A stretch of 18,704 nt of DNA from Hyphomicrobiales bacterium (lineage in GTDB: Bacteria > Pseudomonadota > Alphaproteobacteria > Rhizobiales > Beijerinckiaceae), in the NCBI GenBank assembly GCA_015655535.1, contig JAATEW010000346.1:1-18704 (forward strand), in the 5' to 3' direction. How positions within the stretch are numbered: position 1 is the first letter of the stretch; each line of letters starts with the position of its first letter. The position numbers and the translations under genes are program-made. Of this stretch, positions 6,637-14,920 are shown piece after piece. The notes below the pieces were generated by a model that saw nothing but the letters and a program-made list of their open reading frames with translations, was not told where the DNA came from and did not search any database.

Positions 6637-6927
6637 TTGCATAGAGGGGGCGAAAGAAAGTGCCGGCCGTCTGGTCTGGCGCGCTGTGGGGTCATCGTCT
6701 CGCTGACCGCCTTGACAGGTTGCAATTCAGCTCCTTCGCAGAGCATTCTCGGATCCTATTTCCCGTCCTGGATGATTTGCGCGCTCATCGGATTGGCAGC
6801 GACCATCGTCGTTCGCCAGCTTCTTGTCGCGACCGGCCTGAATGAAACCCTGCCGGCGCCGGTCGTTGTCTATCTCGCGCTTGCGACCGCTTTCGCTTTT
6901 GCAGCCTGGCTGATATGGCTGCAGTAA
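6637..6927 (+). CDS. YtcA-like small lipoprotein of an MdtNOP-type efflux operon
   Basis: With a TTG start at 6637 this is a 96-residue protein, close to the 91 residues of E. coli YtcA. It has a positively charged start, a short hydrophobic stretch and a lipobox L-T-G-C with the acceptor cysteine at residue 29. The family-like segment S-I-L-G-S-Y-F-P-S-W (36-45) follows. Two membrane helices come next (about 46-64 and 75-95). The start is chosen for the AGGAGGAGGG just upstream. A longer form from a TTG at 6535 would carry an extra hydrophobic segment and bury the signal peptide. The stop overlaps the start of the HlyD-type gene, so the two are translationally coupled. The same gene order (ytcA-mdtN-mdtO-mdtP) is known in E. 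coli. The role of YtcA itself is not established; a pump accessory is the natural guess. Confidence 0.78.
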   Translation: MHRGGERKCRPSGLARCGVIVSLTALTGCNSAPSQSILGSYFPSWMICALIGLAATIVVRQLLVATGLNETLPAPVVVYLALATAFAFAAWLIWLQ

Positions 6928-7970
6928 ACCCCAAGACCGCGCCTATGAGAGGCCGCCGCTTCGCGGGCCAATTGATTGCGATGGGCGCCATCGCCGCGGT
7001 TCTCTGGCTTGGCTTTCGCGTGGTCGAAGTCGTCGATCACCAGCCCCGAACCCATGACGCTTTTCTATATGCGGATGTTGCCGGATTGGCGCCCGATGTC
7101 AGCGGCCGGATCGTCGCGCTCCATGTGCGCGACAATCAGCGGGTGACCAAAGGCGAAAAGCTGGTCGAAATCGATCCGGAGCCGTTCGAGCTGCGGCTGC
7201 GTCAGGCGCGTGCCCAAGCCGCCGCGCTCAAAGCGCAGATCGATCTGACGACGCGGCAAGTGGCGGCGCAAACCTCCGGTGCCGAGGCGGCCGCGACGCA
7301 AGTCGAACGCGGACGCTCGCAACTCGCCCTTGCGCAAACCACTGTCGGACGGCTGGTGCCTTTGCTCAGCAAAGGTTACGTGACGGCCCAGCAAGTCGAC
7401 GAAGCGAAGACAAATGAAAAAACCGCCCAGGCCGGCCTGGCCGGGGCCATCCAACAGGCGCAGCAAGCAAGGCAGGCCATCGGCGATACCGAAGCTTTGA
7501 TGGCGCAATTGCTCGGCGCGGAGGCCTCGGTCGCGCTTGCCGAACGCGACCTCCGCAACACGAACCTCGTCGCACCCTTCGACGGTTTGGTGGTCGGTCT
7601 CGACATCGCCGCGGGCGCCTATGCCGCCGCCGGACATCCGGTCTTCACATTGATCAAAACCGATGATTGGTATGCCGTCGGAAATTTTCGCGAGACGGAA
7701 TTGCCGGAGATCGCCATCGGAGACCGGGCGTCCGTATGGATGATGTCGGACAATGATCGCCCGATCATCGGCCATGTCGAGAGTCTCGGCTGGGGCGTGC
7801 GGCCGGAAAATACCGGGGCACCCGGATTGCCGGCCGTCGGGCGGACCCTGAACTGGGTCGTGGTGGCGCAACGCTTTCCGGTTCGGATCAGGCTCGACAA
7901 TCCGCCTCCGGCGGATATGCGGATCGGTGCGACTGTCTCCATCGTGGTGCGGCATGGCGCTTCTCGCTGA
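6915..7970 (+). CDS. HlyD-family periplasmic adaptor (MdtN/EmrA-like)
   Basis: This 351-residue membrane fusion protein should link the inner-membrane FUSC protein to the outer-membrane factor across the periplasm. It has one N-terminal membrane anchor (about residues 16-36) after a positively charged cytoplasmic tail. The first half of the lipoyl/barrel-sandwich domain is at 52-90, with V-x-G-x-I-V-A-L-H-V-x-D-N-Q-x-V-x-K-G. A long alanine- and glutamine-rich coiled-coil hairpin follows (about 92-212). The second lipoyl half N-T-N-L-V-A-P-F-D-G-x-V (215-226) and a beta-barrel with N-F-R-E-T-E-L (257-263) complete the protein, as in MdtN, AaeA and EmrA. The ATG at 6915 overlaps the YtcA-like stop by 13 bases, and the end overlaps the FUSC start by 17 bases. 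The order of genes favours MdtN over EmrA. Confidence 0.92.
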   Translation: MAAVNPKTAPMRGRRFAGQLIAMGAIAAVLWLGFRVVEVVDHQPRTHDAFLYADVAGLAPDVSGRIVALHVRDNQRVTKGEKLVEIDPEPFELRLRQARAQAAALKAQIDLTTRQVAAQTSGAEAAATQVERGRSQLALAQTTVGRLVPLLSKGYVTAQQVDEAKTNEKTAQAGLAGAIQQAQQARQAIGDTEALMAQLLGAEASVALAERDLRNTNLVAPFDGLVVGLDIAAGAYAAAGHPVFTLIKTDDWYAVGNFRETELPEIAIGDRASVWMMSDNDRPIIGHVESLGWGVRPENTGAPGLPAVGRTLNWVVVAQRFPVRIRLDNPPPADMRIGATVSIVVRHGASR

Positions 7971-9969
7971 GGTCCCCGCACCGCCACCGCGCTTCAGCTT
8001 TCTTGCGTTTTTGCGGGAGGAGCTGGCGCCGCGGCCAGGACGCGTCGCGGCCTGCGCACGGATCGCTTTCAATTGCGCGCTCACTATCTGGATCGCGGAA
8101 CTCTATCAGATCCCGCTGCCCGCCTATATGGCCTATCTCGTTTTCCTGATCAGCCGCGACGAAGTTGCGAGTACATTGCTGACGGGCGTGGCCGGCGCCA
8201 TGGCCGCGACATTCGCCATCGCGCTGTCGCTCACCTTCTATATGCTCGACGCGTCGGAGCCGGCGCTTCGCCTGCCGCTGATGGCGATCTCGACCTACAT
8301 CGCCATGTTTTTGTCGCGGACCATGTCGCTCGGCCCTGTCGCCTTTCTGGCGGGTTTCATCATCGTCCTGTCGCAAACGCTGATCGATATCGTTCCGAAC
8401 CTCGAGGCTCTGACCCGGCTGGTGCTGTGGCTTTGGGTCGTCGTGATGGTCCCGAATGTGCTGACGATCGTGGTCAATCTCGCATTCGGCGAAAATCCGT
8501 CGGACCTCGCAATGCGGACCGCGAAGCGTCTTCTGGGCGAACTCGCGGCGGCGCTGCGAAGCGGCGACACGACTCGGCTCGAAAAGGCTCAAGCGGAAGC
8601 GGTCGGTCTTGTCGAATTGCGTCAACGCGCCGGCATGCTCGACAAGAGCTTGCGCAGCCGCGCCGCGATCGACACGATGCTGATCGAGACCCTGGCGGAA
8701 TTGCTGAGCCTGCTTCGGGTGCTGCCCGCCGGCGTGCTGATCGAAGCGCGGCTGCCGCTGGCCGAGGCTTGCGCTGAAGCCGCGTCAGCTTTCGAACGCG
8801 GTGGTGCACCGGCCATAATGCAGCACATGCCGTCGGACGCCGTGCTGAGAATGCTGTCTCCGCAAGCGAGGCCGGTCATCGTCGCAATGGCCAAAGCAAT
8901 GACGCGACTGAGCGAAGGCATAGCGCGGCGACGAACCGGCACCGGCCAGCTTGCGGTCGCCGAAGCGAAATCGCTTTTCGTCCCGGACGCTTTCAGCAAT
9001 CCGGACCATGCGCGCTTCGCGTTCAAGACGATGATCGCGGTCATGGCCGCCTATATCATCTATAGCCTCCTCGATTGGCCGGCCATCAGCACTTCCATCA
9101 CCACCTGCTTCTTCGTGGCGCTCGGCAGCCTCGGCGAGACGATTCACAAGCTGACATTGCGCCTCTCGGGCGCGGCGATCGGCGGACTCCTGGGGCTCGT
9201 CAGCATCGTCTATGTGCTGCCACATATGACCGATATCGGCCAGCTCTGCCTCCTGATCGCCGGAGTCTCCTTCGTTTGCGGATGGGTGGCGACCAGCAGC
9301 GACCGGCTCTCCTATGCAGGCATGCAGACCGCCTTCGCTTTCTTTCTCGGAGTCTTGCATGGCTACGGCCCGAGCACGGAGCTCGTGGAGCTGCGCGATC
9401 GCGTCGTCGGCATTTTTCTCGGCAATCTCATCATCTCGATCGTCTTCAGCGTGCTCTGGCCGACGAGCGCCATCGACCGGGCACGGGCATCCATAGCGGC
9501 GGCGCTTCGCACGCTCGGCCAGCTTTTGATCGAGCCCGCTCCAGCTGCGCATGGAGCGCGCCTCGCCGTCGTTCGGGCGCTTGCCGATGCGCGGCGATTC
9601 GTTGCGATAGCTGCTTTCGAGCTTCGCATCTTGTCGGCGCAGCCGCGGCATGAGGCTGCCGATCAATTGTCGCTCGACACGTTGGACTGTCTCGCAGGCG
9701 CGGCATTCGTGGTCGCCGATCAAGAACCTGACGCCACCATCACTGAGCCCGCGCGGCCTGGCGATGAAGCGGCTTCGGCCTGGTTTCTGGCGACGGCCGA
9801 GGAGGTTGCGAAGGATGAGACTTTGCCGGCCGCGCCCGATCGATCCGCCGATCTCGACCGCGCATTGACGGCGCTTCCCGCCGATGCGCCTATAGGTCTT
9901 CGCGCGGCGATCGAAGCGCGCCTGCTCCTCCAAGCGGAAATCGAGAACGCCGTTGCGATCGGGACATAG
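7954..9969 (+). CDS. FUSC-family inner-membrane efflux protein (MdtO-like)
   Basis: This 671-residue membrane protein belongs to the fusaric acid resistance / aromatic acid exporter superfamily (FUSC, AaeB, MdtO). It has two hydrophobic bundles of about six helices each, at roughly residues 33-177 and 353-510, joined by a soluble loop. A cytoplasmic C-terminal domain covers about 510-671. The duplicated layout and the second-bundle segment with G-S-L-G-E-T-x-H-K-L-T-L-R fit the family. The ATG at 7954 is chosen because it overlaps the adaptor gene by a short stretch. An upstream in-frame GTG at 7927 would add nine residues unlike the family. Exported compounds cannot be predicted; family members move aromatic acids or antimicrobial drugs. 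No clear Shine-Dalgarno is seen, consistent with coupling to the preceding gene. Confidence 0.9.
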   Translation: MALLAEVPAPPPRFSFLAFLREELAPRPGRVAACARIAFNCALTIWIAELYQIPLPAYMAYLVFLISRDEVASTLLTGVAGAMAATFAIALSLTFYMLDASEPALRLPLMAISTYIAMFLSRTMSLGPVAFLAGFIIVLSQTLIDIVPNLEALTRLVLWLWVVVMVPNVLTIVVNLAFGENPSDLAMRTAKRLLGELAAALRSGDTTRLEKAQAEAVGLVELRQRAGMLDKSLRSRAAIDTMLIETLAELLSLLRVLPAGVLIEARLPLAEACAEAASAFERGGAPAIMQHMPSDAVLRMLSPQARPVIVAMAKAMTRLSEGIARRRTGTGQLAVAEAKSLFVPDAFSNPDHARFAFKTMIAVMAAYIIYSLLDWPAISTSITTCFFVALGSLGETIHKLTLRLSGAAIGGLLGLVSIVYVLPHMTDIGQLCLLIAGVSFVCGWVATSSDRLSYAGMQTAFAFFLGVLHGYGPSTELVELRDRVVGIFLGNLIISIVFSVLWPTSAIDRARASIAAALRTLGQLLIEPAPAAHGARLAVVRALADARRFVAIAAFELRILSAQPRHEAADQLSLDTLDCLAGAAFVVADQEPDATITEPARPGDEAASAWFLATAEEVAKDETLPAAPDRSADLDRALTALPADAPIGLRAAIEARLLLQAEIENAVAIGT

Positions 9970-11500
9970 CCGCATCCTGAAGCCTTGCCGAAAGGCCGCG
10001 CTGCTGGCGGTTCCACTCCTCGCCGGTTGCGCGACGCATGAATTGGAATTGGCGCCAAGCTCGCCCGACAAGCCTTGGACCATTCCAGACTCGGTCGACG
10101 TGCCGGCGTCCGGCTCAGCGGTTCCGATCCCAATAAAGGAACCCAACGCATCCACGCCGGAACTGGCAAAGCAGGCGCGCGATGCCTCCCTGGCGCGCTT
10201 GCCGGAGGAAAACGGCGTCTCTATCGATCAAGGGCGGCATTACGATCTCGCTGCGCTCATCGACCTCGCACAGCGCAAAAATCCGGAAACGCGCGAAGCA
10301 TGGGAGAAGGCCCGTCAGGCCGCGCTCGGGGTGGGCCTCGCCGAGACAGCCTATGTGCCGCAACTTTCCGCCGAAGCGATCGGTGGATTTCAACATACGC
10401 CTTTGCCCATCCCCTCGACGCTCGTGCCGCAAGGCTTTTTTATCAGCGACACGCGCGAGCTGATCCCATCGCTGACGGCGAAATGGCTCCTGTTCGATTT
10501 CGGCCAGCGCGCCGGAGCCGAAGAGACCGCTCGCGCCAATTCCTTCGTCGCCAACGTGGCTTTTACGGGCGCGCATCAGAAGCTGATCTATGCCGTCTGC
10601 CGCGATTATTTCTCGTTGGGCGCGGCACGCGGTCGCCTGCGCGTGGCGCAGCAGGCCTTGAAAACGGCGGACGTCGTGCAGGGCGCCGCCGAATCGAAGC
10701 AATCAGAAGGATTGGCAACGGTCGTCGAAGTCGCGCAAGCCCGCCGGCAGACTGCCCAGGCGCGCTTCAATCTGGAGAAGGCAATCGGCGCGGAGCACAA
10801 TGCCTATGCCGCGCTCATCGCAAGTCTTGGCGTCGCGCCAAGCACGCATATTCAAACGAAAGACAGTTCGGAATTGAAGCTGCCCGCGAACCCCTCGGGA
10901 AATGTCGATCAGTTCGTTCAAACTGCTTTGGCCAATCGGCCCGACATTATCGCCGCCTTCGGCAAGGTCCGCGCCGCCGAGGGAACGCTCAAAAGCGCAC
11001 GCGGCGCCTATTTTCCGACGGTCGGTCTTGAGGGACAGATCTATCAGAATATGGGCGCCTTGAGCGCGGATGGCAGTCCCTATTTTCCGATCAATAAGCC
11101 CGGCGGCAATATTCTTCTGAAACTCAGTGTGCCGCTTTATGATGGCGGCGCAAGGGACGCGCATGTCGCTTTGGCGGAATCGGATATTTTCGCGGCGCGG
11201 GCCGCCTTGGATCAGTCGCGCGACACGGCCACACGGCAAGTGACGGATGCCTATGACGCGCTTCATACAAGCTATGCGGAATATGTCGCGGCCTTGGCGC
11301 TCACGGAAGCGGCGCAAACCTCTTACGACGCCGCGCTTGACGCCTATCGCCACGGCGTCGGCACCTATACGGCGCTTGCGACCGAGGAAACTGCTCTAAG
11401 CCAGGCGCAATCGGCAAAAGAAGATGCTCACGCGAACGTCTTTACCGCGGCAGCGGCATTGGCCTTTGCCACTGGCGCCATCCTGTCATCGGGGCATTAG
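9953..11500 (+). CDS. Outer-membrane efflux lipoprotein (TolC/NodT family, MdtP-like)
   Basis: This 515-residue outer-membrane factor forms the exit duct of the tripartite pump. It starts with a lipoprotein signal peptide ending in L-L-A-G-C, with the acceptor cysteine at residue 26. A short linker and two OEP repeats follow (about 75-275 and 310-505). Typical features are the W-L-L-F-D-F-G-Q-R turn of the first repeat (about 178-186), the matching V-P-L-Y-D-G-G-A-R-D turn of the second (about 395-404), and long alanine-rich helices. The TTG at 9953 is used as start because it places the signal peptide correctly and overlaps the FUSC gene by 17 bases. The stop at 11498-11500 is only 2 bases from the stop of the convergent atpG. 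It is the last gene of the operon. Confidence 0.92.
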   Translation: MRSGHSRILKPCRKAALLAVPLLAGCATHELELAPSSPDKPWTIPDSVDVPASGSAVPIPIKEPNASTPELAKQARDASLARLPEENGVSIDQGRHYDLAALIDLAQRKNPETREAWEKARQAALGVGLAETAYVPQLSAEAIGGFQHTPLPIPSTLVPQGFFISDTRELIPSLTAKWLLFDFGQRAGAEETARANSFVANVAFTGAHQKLIYAVCRDYFSLGAARGRLRVAQQALKTADVVQGAAESKQSEGLATVVEVAQARRQTAQARFNLEKAIGAEHNAYAALIASLGVAPSTHIQTKDSSELKLPANPSGNVDQFVQTALANRPDIIAAFGKVRAAEGTLKSARGAYFPTVGLEGQIYQNMGALSADGSPYFPINKPGGNILLKLSVPLYDGGARDAHVALAESDIFAARAALDQSRDTATRQVTDAYDALHTSYAEYVAALALTEAAQTSYDAALDAYRHGVGTYTALATEETALSQAQSAKEDAHANVFTAAAALAFATGAILSSGH

Positions 11501-11502
11501 AT

Positions 11503-12351
11503 TCACGATGCGGCACCAGCCGAAAGCTCGATAATCTCCGCCGTAATCTCTTCCTGGCGGAGCGTCCGGTAGCTGCCAACAAGCTCGGTGAGCTTGCCTT
11601 CCACATTGGAGCGCGCCGCGATCATCGCCTGCATGCGCGCCTCGTTTTCGGCGGCGTAGGACAATATGATGGCTTCGCAGAGCTCGGCATAGACATATTC
11701 CTCGGCCAGTTCCGAAAGCAGCCTTTCGGGCGGCAAGATCACGATCGGGGCGACCGCGGTTTGCGCGACTTGAAAGCGCGTGAAGTCGAAGGGCAGCAGC
11801 CTGCGTTCGACCACATCGATCATGCCGGAAGGGCCGGGCACGGCATGAACGGCCATCACATGCTTCGCGCGTCCGGCCTGAAGCCGATCATAGAGAGCAT
11901 CCGTGATGCGATTGGCGAGAGCCGGCGCCTCGTCGGCATGTACGGCCATCGGCGTCGACCAGTCGAAGGGCAGGCCGCGTTCCGCCATGATCGTCGTGCC
12001 GCGATGCCCAACCAGAAGGAATTCGACCGGCCCCAATTCCAGATGATGGAGCGCCTTCTCCATCACGCGTTCGTTGAACGTGCCGACAAACCCCTGCTCG
12101 GCGCAAATGGCGATGATGATATGTCCGCCCGCGCGGCTGTCTGGGGCCTCCGCCGATGCGCTTTGCGACGTCAGGGTGAGCGCCTCGCCGATGCCTGCGC
12201 CGATCACGGAGGCATAGGCGCGCACGCCGTCGAGCCTGCTCCGCGCTTCACGCGAACGCGCCGCCGCGAGGCCGCGCATGGCGGTGATCACCGTCTCCAA
12301 CTGGTGGACGGCACCGATGCGCTTTTCGACTTCGCTGAGCTTGCCGCTCAT
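11503..12351 (-). CDS. atpG: N-type ATPase gamma subunit
   Basis: This 282-residue central shaft subunit couples rotation of the c-ring to ATP hydrolysis or synthesis in the alpha/beta hexamer. The N-terminal helix has the pattern K-R-I-G-A-V-x-Q-L-E-T-V-I-T-A-M-R-G-L-A (10-29). A Rossmann-like middle has H-I-I-I-A-I-C-A-E-Q-G-F-V-G-T-F-N (76-92). The C-terminal helix R-S-N-V-E-G-K-L-T-E-L and R-Q-E-E-I-T-A-E-I-I-E-L (about 247-276) is the coiled partner of the first. It is the last gene of the N-ATPase operon, overlapping the atpA stop by 4 bases (ATGA). Finding gamma after alpha, with beta and epsilon at the far end of the operon, is the arrangement typical of N-ATPases and unlike the usual F-ATPase order. 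Confidence 0.95.
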   Translation of the reverse strand: MSGKLSEVEKRIGAVHQLETVITAMRGLAAARSREARSRLDGVRAYASVIGAGIGEALTLTSQSASAEAPDSRAGGHIIIAICAEQGFVGTFNERVMEKALHHLELGPVEFLLVGHRGTTIMAERGLPFDWSTPMAVHADEAPALANRITDALYDRLQAGRAKHVMAVHAVPGPSGMIDVVERRLLPFDFTRFQVAQTAVAPIVILPPERLLSELAEEYVYAELCEAIILSYAAENEARMQAMIAARSNVEGKLTELVGSYRTLRQEEITAEIIELSAGAAS

Positions 12352-13907
12352 GGGACCGCCGTTTCTTTGACGGCCGGTTTCAAATTACGGGCGATATCCT
12401 CGGCGAGCTTGCGGACGGCTGCGACAAGTGCTGTCAGCGCGTCGTCGGCAATCGATCCTGTCTTCGTGACGTCCGTCACCACATCGCTTGCATGCGTGTC
12501 GAGATGCGCGGCGAGGCGTTCACGCACGGTGCCGATAACTTCCACCGGCAGGGGGTCGAAGACACCGTCGGAGAGCGCGGCTAGGAGCGCCACTTCGTCA
12601 ACGAGCCGCAGCGCGTTGAAACGCGGCTGCTCGATCAAGGCGCGGATGCGCTCGCCCCTCGTGATCTGCGATTTCACCCGCGCGTCCGAGAGCCCGCCGA
12701 ACCGCGTGAACATCTCAAGTTCGAGGAATTGCGAATATTCGAGACGCAGCCGTCCGGAGACTTTCCGTAAGGCTGGTGCCTGGGCTTTGCCGCCGACGCG
12801 GCTGACGCTCAAGCCCGCGTCGATGGCGGGACGCTGGTTCGCGGCAAAGAGCGCCGAATTGAGGACGAATTGCCCGTCGGTGATGGAGATCAGATTGGTC
12901 GGAATATAGGCGGCGAGATTGCCCATGTCGGTTTCGGCGATGGGCAGCGCGGTCAAAGAGCCGCTGCCGAGTTCGGCGGAGAGTTTCGCCGCGCGTTCCA
13001 GCATGCGCGAATGCACGTAGAAAATATCGCCGGGATAGGCCTCGCGGCCGGGCGGCTGGCGCGATAGAAGCGCAAGCTCGCGATGGGTGATCGCATGTTT
13101 GGTCAGATCGTCGATGACGATGAGCGCATGCTGGCCGCGGTCGCGAAAATATTCGGCGATCGTAAATCCGGCGAAAGGCGCGATCCACTGCAGGCCCGGC
13201 GAAGAGGCCGCGGACGCGACGACGAAGACGCAGCGTTCGGGTGCGCCATGCTGCTGGACGGCCTCGATCACGCGTTTCACCGCGGTCGCGCGCTGGCCGA
13301 CGGCGACATAGACGCAGATCATGTCGGTGTGTTTTTGATTGATGATCGTATCGATGGCGATGGCCGTCTTGCCGGTCGCACGATCGCCGATGATAAGCTC
13401 GCGCTGCCCGCGTCCGACCGAGAACAAGGCATCGACGATGAGGATGCCCGTCTCGACGGGTTCGGTGACGAGATCGCGCTCGATGATCGCAGGCGCCGCG
13501 CGTTCGACCGGCAGATGGTCCTCGGCCGTGATGGGCTCGTCGCGATCGAGCGGCCGGCCGAGCGGATCGACGATGCGGCCAAGCAACCCAGGTCCGACGG
13601 GGACGCGGACGATCTCCCCGGTGCCCGTCACGCGTGAGCCCGATTCGATCGCCTCGCCTTCGTCGAGCAAAACGGCGCAAATGGCATCGGCATCGAGGGT
13701 CAGCGCGAAGCCGAGCCTTCCGCCTTCAAACCGAAGCAGCTCGTTGAGGCGCGCTTCCGGGAGGCCGGACACGAAAGCGATTCCGTCGGCGACGCGTTCG
13801 ACAATGCCGACCGTCTCGGCCTGGGGCGCGAGTTCGGTTTGCTCGACGGTCTTTCGGCTCTGCGCGAGCCAGGCGTCTTTATCGGCGTCAGGTGCGATTT
13901 CTGTCAT
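12348..13907 (-). CDS. atpA: N-type ATPase alpha subunit
   Basis: This 519-residue non-catalytic nucleotide-binding subunit alternates with beta in the soluble head. It shows the N-terminal barrel, the P-loop G-D-R-A-T-G-K-T (174-181), Walker B A-L-I-V-I-D-D-L-T-K-H (261-271), R-E-A-Y-P-G-D-I-F-Y-V-H-S-R (288-301), and the arginine-finger region G-L-S-V-S-R-V-G-G-K-A-Q (365-376, arginine 370). The family P-loop normally reads G-D-R-Q-T-G-K-T, so the glutamine is replaced by alanine here. The ATG at 13907 is preferred to an upstream TTG at 13913. The start overlaps the end of atpF by 20 bases, and its own ribosome binding site is weak, so translation is probably coupled. Confidence 0.96.
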   Translation of the reverse strand: MTEIAPDADKDAWLAQSRKTVEQTELAPQAETVGIVERVADGIAFVSGLPEARLNELLRFEGGRLGFALTLDADAICAVLLDEGEAIESGSRVTGTGEIVRVPVGPGLLGRIVDPLGRPLDRDEPITAEDHLPVERAAPAIIERDLVTEPVETGILIVDALFSVGRGQRELIIGDRATGKTAIAIDTIINQKHTDMICVYVAVGQRATAVKRVIEAVQQHGAPERCVFVVASAASSPGLQWIAPFAGFTIAEYFRDRGQHALIVIDDLTKHAITHRELALLSRQPPGREAYPGDIFYVHSRMLERAAKLSAELGSGSLTALPIAETDMGNLAAYIPTNLISITDGQFVLNSALFAANQRPAIDAGLSVSRVGGKAQAPALRKVSGRLRLEYSQFLELEMFTRFGGLSDARVKSQITRGERIRALIEQPRFNALRLVDEVALLAALSDGVFDPLPVEVIGTVRERLAAHLDTHASDVVTDVTKTGSIADDALTALVAAVRKLAEDIARNLKPAVKETAVP

Positions 13908-14637
13908 GACCAATCAACTCGGATTTGAGACGGACGAGATCGGCGCGGAAACTATTGCGGACGGTTGCATCCGGCGCTTCCAGCTCGATGCCGGCGATGA
14001 GGGTCGGATCCTCGGTGACGTCGATTGCGACCGGACCGCCGAGAATTCCGGCAAGCGCTGCGCGGCAGGCTTCGCTTTCCTCGGTGCTCAAGGCTCTGGC
14101 GACGGTGAGATGAATCGGCTTGCCGCTGGCGGCCAAGGCCGCGCGAGTCGCAGGCGGCAGTTCGGACAGTCCCGTGGCGATCCCTTTGATGAAGCCGTCG
14201 ATACGTGCCTCGCCGGGCAGCCGGTCGAACAATTTGCTGGCGATATCGAGTGCGAGCTTTCCGGCCCGGTCGGCGGCTGCCGCTTCCTCGGCGCGGCGCT
14301 CGGAGGCGATCTCGGTTTTCGCCGCGGCACGCAGCTTCTCGGCGTCGGCGTGGGCCGCTGCGATGAGCGCTGCTTTTTCATTGGCGGCTTCGGCCTCGAC
14401 GGCTTTCAATGCGTCCTGCCGATGCGCGGCGAGATCCGCCGCCTCGGCGTCGGCCGTCGCGCGTGCGTTTTCAGCGGCGGCTTTCGCCGCCTGCGCATCG
14501 ACGATCACCTGTTCGGCCGCTTTCTGCCGCGCGGCGAGCATATCGGCCACCGGACGAAACAGAAAACGCGACAATAGCCAGATCAGGACGAGGGCATTGA
14601 TAATCTGAAGCCCAAGCGTCCACAAATCGATCTTCAT
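13888..14637 (-). CDS. atpF: N-type ATPase b subunit with delta-like C-terminus
   Basis: This 249-residue stator protein is far longer than a usual b subunit of about 155-160 residues. It has a single N-terminal membrane helix (about residues 5-24). A long alanine/glutamate/lysine coiled coil follows (30-130) and forms the peripheral stalk. The C-terminal part (about 140-245) resembles the delta subunit of F-ATPases, above all D-x-T-L-I-A-G-I-E-L followed by V-R-N-S-F-R-A-D-L-V-R-L-K-S-E-L (226-241). There is no separate delta gene in the operon, so this domain presumably makes the contact with the top of the alpha/beta head. That conclusion is inference from sequence resemblance and gene absence. 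It lies 31 bases after atpE and overlaps atpA by 20 bases. Confidence 0.93.
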   Translation of the reverse strand: MKIDLWTLGLQIINALVLIWLLSRFLFRPVADMLAARQKAAEQVIVDAQAAKAAAENARATADAEAADLAAHRQDALKAVEAEAANEKAALIAAAHADAEKLRAAAKTEIASERRAEEAAAADRAGKLALDIASKLFDRLPGEARIDGFIKGIATGLSELPPATRAALAASGKPIHLTVARALSTEESEACRAALAGILGGPVAIDVTEDPTLIAGIELEAPDATVRNSFRADLVRLKSELIGHDRNRT

Positions 14638-14668
14638 GGGCGATCTTTCTCATTCACCATGAACGGAC

Positions 14669-14920
14669 TCATTTCGCGACGAACGGATTGGCAAACAGCA
14701 CCAAAAGCGCGACCACGAGGCAGTAGATGGCCATGGTCTCGATCATGGCGAGACCGACGAAGAGCGTTCGCGATACGGTGCCCGCGGCCTCGGGCTGCCG
14801 TGCGATCGCGTCCATCGCGGCGGCGACGGCGCGGCCCTCGCCGAGAGCTGGCCCGATCGAACCGAAGGCGACGGCCAGAGCGGCCGCGAGAATGCTGGCG
14901 ATTTGAATAGCGTCGTTCAT
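14669..14920 (-). CDS. atpE: N-type ATPase c subunit (rotor ring, two carboxylates)
   Basis: This 83-residue hairpin of two membrane helices (about residues 7-37 and 50-77) is joined by the conserved polar loop A-R-Q-P-E-A (40-45). Several copies form the rotating ion-carrying ring. The essential ion-binding glutamate is E61 in M-I-E-T-M-A-I-Y. A second glutamate, E28 in A-L-G-E-G-R, takes the position of glutamine 32 of the Na+-binding Ilyobacter ring. Threonine 62 and tyrosine 66 take the positions of its serine 66 and tyrosine 70. This ligand set is the reason N-ATPases were proposed to move sodium. A biochemically studied N-ATPase ring from Burkholderia pseudomallei was reported to be proton-specific, so ion choice here stays open. 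The start overlaps the atpB stop by 4 bases. Confidence 0.95.
   Translation of the reverse strand: MNDAIQIASILAAALAVAFGSIGPALGEGRAVAAAMDAIARQPEAAGTVSRTLFVGLAMIETMAIYCLVVALLVLFANPFVAK

Noticed and set aside
7065..8084. 339-codon minus-strand frame over the HlyD-type gene
   Set aside because: The sense strand encodes a well-matched adaptor. The antisense product has no recognisable motif and no ribosome binding site.
8785..10155. Long open frame (456 codons) on the minus strand across the FUSC gene
   Set aside because: It is antisense to a clear FUSC family gene and the start of the outer-membrane factor gene. Its composition is arginine/glutamate-rich with no domain, as expected of a GC-rich shadow frame.
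11498..11505. A terminator between the outer-membrane factor gene and atpG
   Set aside because: Only two bases separate the stop codons and no hairpin with a T run is seen at the junction.
13339..14577. 412-codon plus-strand frame over atpA and atpF
   Set aside because: It is antisense to two confidently identified ATPase genes. The product is low-complexity, rich in serine, arginine and glycine.
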